Assembly (NCBI GenBank): GCA_029945375.1
Contig: CM057063.1
Coordinates: 558,001-622,000 of the forward strand
Direction of reading: 5' to 3'
Length of the DNA stretch: 64,000 nt
Source of the DNA: Agaricus subrufescens
Taxonomy: Eukaryota; Basidiomycota; Agaricomycetes; Agaricales; Agaricaceae
The notes under the pieces were generated by a model, which worked only from the letters and a program-made list of their open reading frames with translations, made no database searches and had not been told where the DNA came from. Of the stretch, positions 58,046 through 64,000 are shown piece after piece. Each line of letters opens with the position of its first letter. Position 1 is the first letter of the stretch. A program made the translations under genes and the position numbers.

Positions 58046-59174
58046 ATGGTTCAATTGTCCGCTTCCACTATCACTCTCGCCATCGCCGCTGTCGGCGTTA
58101 CTTCCAGCATGGCGTTACCTTTCGAGTATGTATACGTCTAATCATATATTCCTTTCCCAAATGCTCATGGTTGTTCGTTCATTTAGGCAGGGAGCTGATA
58201 ATCTGGGCGTAATCAAACGCATCTTTGATAAAGATCCCCATGCTCGTGCAGTGACCAACTCAGAACCTCAAAACCCTCAGTCTACAGTTAGTTTCAACAC
58301 GCATTCCTCTAGTCCAAGTGGACATTCTTCCAGCCCGGCCGCGCATTCCTCCGGCTCTATTACACTTCCTTCTGGTCACGGTCCAGAAAACACCTCCACT
58401 CTTTCCAATAGTAAAAGTCCTGGCTGGACCAAGACTCATCATGGTTCACCTAACCAAACGGATACCCCGCCTCCCACCACCACTTCGGTGCCTCAGTGTC
58501 AGGGTACGAGTAGCTCGACTATGAGCGGGGGTAGCGGTGATGGAAACCATAGCAAACACCCCCCTCATCCTTCTTCGTACTCTGGTTCTCCACCCCCTGC
58601 AGGATCTGCTCAGCCAACCAATGTGAAACCGCCTATGGATAGACGTGTTGTCACCCAGTCTTCTTCCATGCCATCAGAGAGTAGTCACTCTGGACACGGT
58701 GTCAAGTCAGATGCTCCTAGCAGTGGTCATGCATCTGCCACGCATCAGTCCGGTGTACAAGAGCCTCATATGACACCTACGGAGAGTCAAATTCAACCGA
58801 CTACCGTGACTGGTAAGCATGGTGGCGAACCTACGGGATGCCCGACGGAGGGTGGCAAACCAGGGGGCAAGGGAGGACACGGAGGCGGACACGGAGACGA
58901 TAATGGACACAGAGGCAATAATGGGCACGGAAAGGGTGACGGACATCACCAACATGGAGATGGAGGCCATAAAGGTTCTCAAGACGGTAGCAGCTCGCAG
59001 ACAAAGCCGACACAGGGAAGTGATGGTAATGGCCATCAGGGAGCTAACAGCACAGATGCGGCGCCGACCCAGGGAGGACACGGAGCAACTAGTTCAGGCA
59101 GCCCAGATCCTGTACAAACAAAGGGACAGAGAAGTATGTTTCAGCGCGAGCCTAGCCTCGATGAGTTGGATTGA
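58046..59174 (+). CDS. Secreted Ser/Gly/His-rich low-complexity protein
   Basis: Exon 1 (58046-58125) encodes a signal peptide (MVQLSASTITLAIAAVGVTS). A 61-nt intron (58126-58186) precedes exon 2 (58187-59174); together about 355 aa. After QGADNLGVIKRIFDKDPHAR, with a KR dibasic site, the chain is Ser/Pro-rich. It then becomes a Gly/His/Asp-rich run (about 58850-58990) of HGGG, GNNGHG and GDGHH-type repeats, ending SMFQREPSLDELD. No enzyme domain is present. His/Gly-rich secreted proteins can bind metals or act as wall or matrix components; this is inference. Base composition is GC-richer than its surroundings. Confidence 0.72.
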
Positions 59175-59574
59175 GAATGTTAGGAGGACTGGAATAGGCT
59201 AGAGTTGCCCTAGTGTGTTGTTCATAGGTCGTATAAACGAGCTAGTCACTTGTTAAATTGAAGGAGTTGTTGGAATTTGCTTTTGTGTGAAGGTTGGTAT
59301 TCAAATTGATCATGTGGGAACTCCTCGCGTAAGTATCAAACAATCGACGCGTACGAACAAGTGGTTCCAAATCGCTCAGCAATAACAAAGGTCCAACTTG
59401 AAGCTTACGACTGTTTGAATAATTCGAGTACGAGATGCGAAGTTAAGGTGGTGTACGATCAATTTCTTTTCGAGTCAATACCTCTGCGAAAGCGGATTTC
59501 AAGTCGAGTGGATACAGGATTTGAAACAATCAATCAATTGATACAAAACCAGAAAAGTCACAATATTTTCTAGA

Positions 59575-60720
59575 AGCTTTGATAGTACATAAGGTGGATC
59601 CTATCTCTTGTCGAGTCACTATGATTTTACGAGTAGAATTAGGGATTAAACCGAACCATTACAGAGCAACCGTTCTATATCTGAACGCGCAGCGTTCAAC
59701 GATAGCCCACTGATTTCTTTTGGTTTGTAGTCGTATGGCATTTTCTTTCAAGTTGCCGCACTCGTTGGTGGTGGAGTTTTACCCCCCGCGGGATCCATGG
59801 TGGTGCAAAAGTCTCATCAAGTTTTCGAAGGAAAACAGCATGCTTTGGGAGGACGATTTTACCATCCTGAGTGTTTTCAATAACAAATGCTTGCATCCAC
59901 AAAGCTGCCTCTCCATCCATCAGCGCGAGCATGTAATAAGTTTTTGAGTCCTCGTCTGTGGAGAAATGCCTATTTGAGGAGAAAGTAGACATCACATCGG
60001 GTTCTCCATAATGGATAATCATCCAGATCCCCATAAAATCGTCTGGGCTCGGGGAACTTGATTTTGGAGGTGATTGGTAGAGGGCTTGAAGGTAACGGTT
60101 GGCTTTCCATGTCAGCTGTGGTGAGAGTGTCGCTCGGCAATATTTGAGATGTGTTAGGTGATTAATTGGATAGTTATTGGTAGCAAGAGGTGGGGATGCA
60201 AAGCGGAGGGTTGATCTCGGTTTGAGAAAGACGAGCCTGAATTAAGTGGATAGAGGCACAGGGGTGCAGATCCCTAATGGGGTAGTAACGGATCTCGATC
60301 AATAGTAGATCAAGTTGAGATTGAATTTCGGACTGGGAGTGCCTCGACGTGATCACTGATAACTGGGCGGATTAGAGAGGGGAGTGTTCCGCTTGTTTAA
60401 GGTTTGAGAGTGGTTGAAATTAATTCAATAGAGTCGAGTGGTTTTAAGGGGATGCTACGTTAAACAAAGACGGACTCAAGGCAAAGGCTAGAGGGGAGGC
60501 GCAAGGCAATTGGTCACGTCGTCTAATCCGTTTGTCTAGCAGGATTTTGGTGTTTCTTTTTTTTTTCGTCAAAAGGGACTCTAAAGTCGTGACAAAATTC
60601 AAAAAAAGAGTCTTCACCAAACTCACAGAGTTACAATGCTTTCTACTAGAGATTTTTTATACTACCTAGGTTGAGTCATATCCTTGGTCGAGTCACTATG
60701 ACCCTTGGAGTCGAGTCAGG
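59575..60720. mobile_element. Retroelement relic bounded by related short repeats
   Basis: Both edges carry GTCGAGTCACTATGA (59614-59628 and 60690-60704) in similar surroundings (CCTATCTCTTG and ATATCCTTG before it). A gag-like frame lies between them. This suggests a degenerate LTR element or its remnant. Terminal repeat lengths were not determined. Confidence 0.35.
59696..60034 (-). pseudogene. Retrotransposon gag-like fragment
   Basis: About 112 codons starting MGIWMIIHYGEPDVMSTFSS. The segments YYMLALMDGEAALWMQAFV and FLRKLDETFAPP resemble the capsid-type helices of fungal LTR-element Gag. No pol follows. Stops lie on both sides, so this is an isolated relic. Confidence 0.5.
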
Positions 60721-61129
60721 AGTTGAAATGAGTCATGGTGTATTCCATCTTTGCACCTCAAGTCCCACTACTCCATAGATTTCATGGTATTCTCCCTGCC
60801 TAGATACTTATACCGCGGAGCCAGACACCCACACCCCTGTAAACAACACAATTCCTCGGATGTTGAAGAGAGTCTACCCATCTCTCATCTCAAATGCTTG
60901 TTCTGGTTTTGGACAAATGTTCCTCGATCTGCTGCACGGATAGGGGGCATGCCAGGAGTGAGATAACCTCCGCATATTGTGTAAAAGCGAGTTGTGCATC
61001 CGTAATATAGTTTTTGCCGTGTTGTCACATTGACAAGTTCTGGACGTTCACGATCACAAGATACATTGCTCGCCCTTGGATGAGCTCGCTCTATATATGA
61101 AGCAGCTAATAATACCACGAGCTCCCTTT
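60721..61129. other. Intergenic, no gene seen
   Basis: About 400 bp with short frames only. It contains the 3' side of PWP1. Confidence 0.4.
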
Positions 61130-63146
61130 TCAGTCATCCTCCTCTGCACTGTCTTCGTTGTCACTTTGGACGCCAATAACACCACCGCCTTCATTCGCTT
61201 CCCTCTCCTTCAAAATCTTTCCAGCCTCAACCAGCTTACTACCGAAGGCTTTACGCGCCCCAAAGTTAGCGCCTACATCCCAAATTTGTAGCTTAGCTTT
61301 AGACCCAGCAGCGGCAAGAGTAAGAGGGTCGTCAGGGGACCATGTCGTAGAAAATACTTTTCCCTGTTGATACACGGCCATACGTTAGCAAGTTTGTAAA
61401 TTAGAGTCAAATCAGGGAGGTAGACGTACAATACCCAAATCACGAGACGTTACCAGGCTTACATTCCGCTTGCCCGTATCTTGGTCGTCCAGTATATTCC
61501 AGACTTTGACCATTTTGTCAGTTCCACCAGTAGCAATACAACCTTTGATATGGGGATTGATGTCAATTGAAGAAACGGCACCATCATGTGCTGAGAGTGT
61601 GAACCGTGCTGGTGAAGGTTTGTTGAGGTTTGAGGGAAGAGTTCTGGCGTCAAAGTTGAGAACAAGTCCGTTTTCAAGAGAAACCTATAACCCATCAGTT
61701 CGAGGCCTGTACAAGTAGAAAAACTAGGCGTACGTAGAAACTATAGCTTTCCCAAGGATCCCATCTAAGTGCTTCGACATCACTACCGAGAGTAGCACCG
61801 ACACCTCCTTCTGGAGCCCTTGAATCGAACGTTCGTACAGTCCGATCATAACTTCCAGTCAACAATACACTAGGTTCCTTGTAGTTCCACTGTACGGCCT
61901 GGACTTTATCTTTATGAACGTCAAAACTCCGAATAGCCCCTGATCCTTCACCGGTAGCTGTGGGATCTCTAGATAAATCCCAGAGCTTTACAGTCCTGTC
62001 GGCACTACAACTGGCAAGAAGATTTCTCTGTGATTTATTCCAGCTGAGACCGAGAACAGCGTCGACATGGTAGGCTTTTTCAGTCGTTCTGTGTTTTTGC
62101 TTTTTGCGCTTTTTCTTTCCTGTGCCTAGAGGTGTTGGTACGTGCGCTTTTGTTTCGTCTGGTCTGCCAAGGATAGATGTAGGGTACATGGCCTCTACAA
62201 CATCGAGCGACCATATTTCAATTTCGGGGTCCAGTGTACCCACAGCGATGAAGTTACCGAATCCAGATGTAGGGAGATTCGTCGGTCCTGGGGTATTGGA
62301 AGAGGACGTTGTAGGGGGGAAATCGAGCCATTCAAGGCAGAGAGGGAAGTTAGGAAGCATGACATCGTGATGAACGTAGAGATTTTCTTGTGATTCGTCA
62401 TAGACGAAGATTTCTAATTGGGAAATCTCGTCTTCGGTTCTGGCCGTTACGAGCATATTGTCTGCTGGGTATACCTCGAGCTCTTCCCGTTCGTTGTCCT
62501 CCTCGTTGTCCTAGGAAAATATAAACATAGGACTGATGGAGGACCAAGGCAGCGTACGTCTGGTACTGTGATGTATGGGTCTTCGGAATTATCTTTATAA
62601 TATGTAAGACCTTTGATATTGCTAAAGGGCCCCAATGCTAGTGACGGTGTAAGTTAAGCAAAGAAGACATTGAAGCCGGGACGTACCAGAAGATTCCGCT
62701 TCATTATCATATTCGTCAAGGTTGTATTTCGACAAGTCGTCCGGATCAGATTTCGCAGGAGGACCAGAGTCGACCTCCATGGCATCGGCATCAGCATCGG
62801 GACTTGTAGCGTCTCCATCCTCACTGTCCACACAAAATCAAGCTGACCATCAATTACCTACTTCCGCTCCACCACGAGAAAGAGAAAAAAAGAATACTGA
62901 CTCTACCCATTCGCCACCTCCATCACTGTCTACCAAATCCTCATCGATTTCGTCATCCTCACCACGCTTGCCAATTTCCAAAGCTGCATTATGCGCCCGT
63001 TGCATTTCGACACGAGCATCCTCGAGCTCGATGTGCGCTAGCGCACTGACACGTTGAAGTTCATTGTCGTCGAGAACATATTTCGATGGGTGCTGTAAGG
63101 CGACGCCGCGCTTGACCCAAGCCACAGCAGAGATGAGATTGCTCAT
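61130..63146 (-). CDS. PWP1: WD40 protein Pwp1 (ribosome biogenesis)
   Basis: The N-terminus MSNLISAVAWVKRGVALQHP at 63146 is the Pwp1 hallmark. It is followed by ELEDARVEMQRAHNAALEI and an acidic stretch (DEIDEDLVDSDGGGEWVE). WD repeats include GNFIAVGTLDPEIEIWSLD, LLASCSADRTVKLWDL, VLLTGSYDRTVRTFDSR, CIATGGTDKMVKVWNI and LTLAAAGSKAKLQIWDV, with a basic insert (KKKRKKQKH). It ends in an acidic tail (DNEDSAEEDD) at 61130. About six introns interrupt it, near 62890-62830, 62695-62640, 62570-62510, 61740-61685 and 61435-61375. Pwp1 acts in nucleolar pre-60S assembly and rRNA transcription control in yeast and animals. Confidence 0.93.
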
Positions 63147-63341
63147 CGTCTGAAAAAGTTTTTCGAGTTTTTTTTGGCCGTGGTTATCTCAAAAGGATCA
63201 CGTGAGGTTAGCCACCGACCCGAGAGTCGGGACATGAATTCTCATTCGTCATGGATTCGTCGCAAATCTTTTACCTGAGCGTCATCGTTACATGTCGATT
63301 TATAAACGTCATCTATTCGTCAAGATGGATCTGTACTGGCG
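63147..63341. other. Divergent intergenic region of PWP1 and a small TUDOR gene
   Basis: It contains repeated ATTCGTC motifs (for example near 63243, 63253, 63314) that could be regulatory. No ORF of interest is present. Confidence 0.4.
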
Positions 63342-63349
63342 TATATAAG
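63342..63349 (+). promoter_or_regulatory. TATA box of the HVA1-type TUDOR gene
   Basis: TATATAAG lies 69 bp before the ATG at 63418, a good position for a TATA element. Confidence 0.6.
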
Positions 63350-63417
63350 GACCTATATTCGTGAGGGAGACTTTCATAAACGAAACTCTGAACGTAACAT
63401 CACTCTGTTAGCAAACT

Positions 63418-63769
63418 ATGGTCGAATATAAGGTGGGTAAACGCTGTAATAATTTCCTCTGTCCCTATTCCAACAGTTTTGAAGACTGGAGATCGCGTTA
63501 AATACCACGCTGTTGGGGGGTCAAGCGCCGGAACCGAGACTTCTACCACTACTGGCGAGATAATTGATGTCATCACCGAGACTCAAAGCGCTGGGAGCAG
63601 CGGAGTCACTGCGAAGGTTAGATTCCCACCATGTGCTTACCGTTGAACAGAAGCTGAATTAGTTGCGACGACCTAGGCCTCTGAAGCACAACCCCGTTAT
63701 CTCATTCGTAATGATAACACGGGCAAGGAGACTGCCTACAAAGCTGATAATATTCTGGGAAGAGCTTGA
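63418..63769 (+). CDS. Small HVA1-type TUDOR-domain protein (83 aa)
   Basis: Three exons (63418-63436, 63477-63616, 63677-63769) give 83 aa. The sequence starts MVEYKVVLKTGDRVKYHAVG, with TTTGEIIDVITET in the middle, and ends RYLIRNDNTGKETAYKADNI then LGRA. This is the pattern of the hypervirulence-associated protein TUDOR family (DUF2945), small beta-barrel proteins found in fungi and bacteria. Despite the family name, no virulence role follows from the sequence; the molecular function is unknown. The spliced frame and full domain make it a confident gene. Confidence 0.82.
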
Positions 63770-64000
63770 GGACACGAGTGTAGCATTCATCTATAATTTC
63801 AATAAAAGCGAGGTTTGAAGCGAGGCTCGATTGCAAATATTTCGCTCATAAGTTCAGAGTATCTCCACTTAATCTTGATATTCCTCTGCGAAACTCAAGT
63901 CAGGCTAGGATAAGAATATGGAACTATGGATACATTGACAAGGCATTCGTACTAACCTTAACAATTTAAGAGTATCGAAGTCGGTGAACTACCCCTCCAA
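63770..64000. other. Right edge, 3' flank of the TUDOR gene
   Basis: AT-rich DNA with an AATAAA motif near 63800 that could serve as the polyadenylation signal. No gene is seen. Confidence 0.45.

Noticed and set aside
1..64000. CRISPR arrays, bacterial operons, rRNA and tRNA genes
   Set aside because: No spaced direct-repeat arrays, Shine-Dalgarno-led gene strings, rRNA-like blocks or cloverleaf-compatible tRNA sequences were seen. The gene structure is eukaryotic.

Overview
The window looks like a chromosomal segment of an agaricomycete (mushroom-forming) basidiomycete. The signs are short GT-AG introns of roughly 50-75 nt that are needed to restore reading frames, two unspecific peroxygenase genes, a basidiomycete-type NACHT NLR cluster, mushroom-type multi-pass membrane proteins, and a chromodomain Ty3/gypsy element. 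I saw no bacterial, organellar, rRNA or tRNA features.

Layout. (1) About 1-9356: a decayed chromovirus on the minus strand (gag, protease, RT, RNase H, integrase, chromodomain), full of stops and frameshifts, with a second, mostly non-coding element nested inside its integrase. (2) 9357-11445: a CpG-stripped relic of 'gene X', fused to a fragment of the mRNA-export gene MEX67 that carries a solo LTR and a perfect 120-bp palindrome. (3) 11795-25519: four minus-strand NACHT NLR genes in the order A-B-A-B (two N-terminal types). They arose by duplication of a block [MEX67 fragment, NLR-A, NLR-B, gene X]. Copies 1 and 2 have intact gene models, copy 3 has a frameshift in its first exon, and copy 4 has a nonsense codon near its C-terminus. 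(4) 25840-28258: the full-length gene X, divergent from NLR4. (5) 28548-29800: a seven-TM-like protein. (6) 31868-34179: the complete MEX67 gene, parent of the fragments. (7) 34277-36229: an unknown Ser-rich protein. (8) 36638-37740: a second seven-TM-like protein. (9) 37741-41393: no gene seen. (10) 41394-43308: an MFS transporter of the zinc-induced-facilitator type. (11) 43643-50520: a tandem duplication of an unspecific peroxygenase gene with its upstream region, one copy of which is split by about 2.2 kb of extra DNA. (12) 51107-52314: two small orphan genes. (13) 52662-55480: DBP5 and a POF1-like nucleotidyltransferase, head to head with only 27 bp between start codons. (14) 55692-57128: an F-box-type protein. 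(15) 58046-59174: a secreted Ser/Gly/His-rich protein. (16) About 59575-60720: a retroelement relic. (17) 61130-63146: PWP1. (18) 63418-63769: a small HVA1-type TUDOR protein.

How the parts fit. The right half is ordinary housekeeping sequence (mRNA export, ribosome biogenesis, NAD-type metabolism) mixed with secreted oxidative enzymes. The left 28 kb is a dynamic immune/allorecognition-like locus. NLRs and a divergent partner gene were duplicated together, pieces of a housekeeping gene were carried along, and mobile elements and apparent methylation-driven decay eroded the left edge. All exon models are from sequence reading only; none was checked against transcripts or databases.
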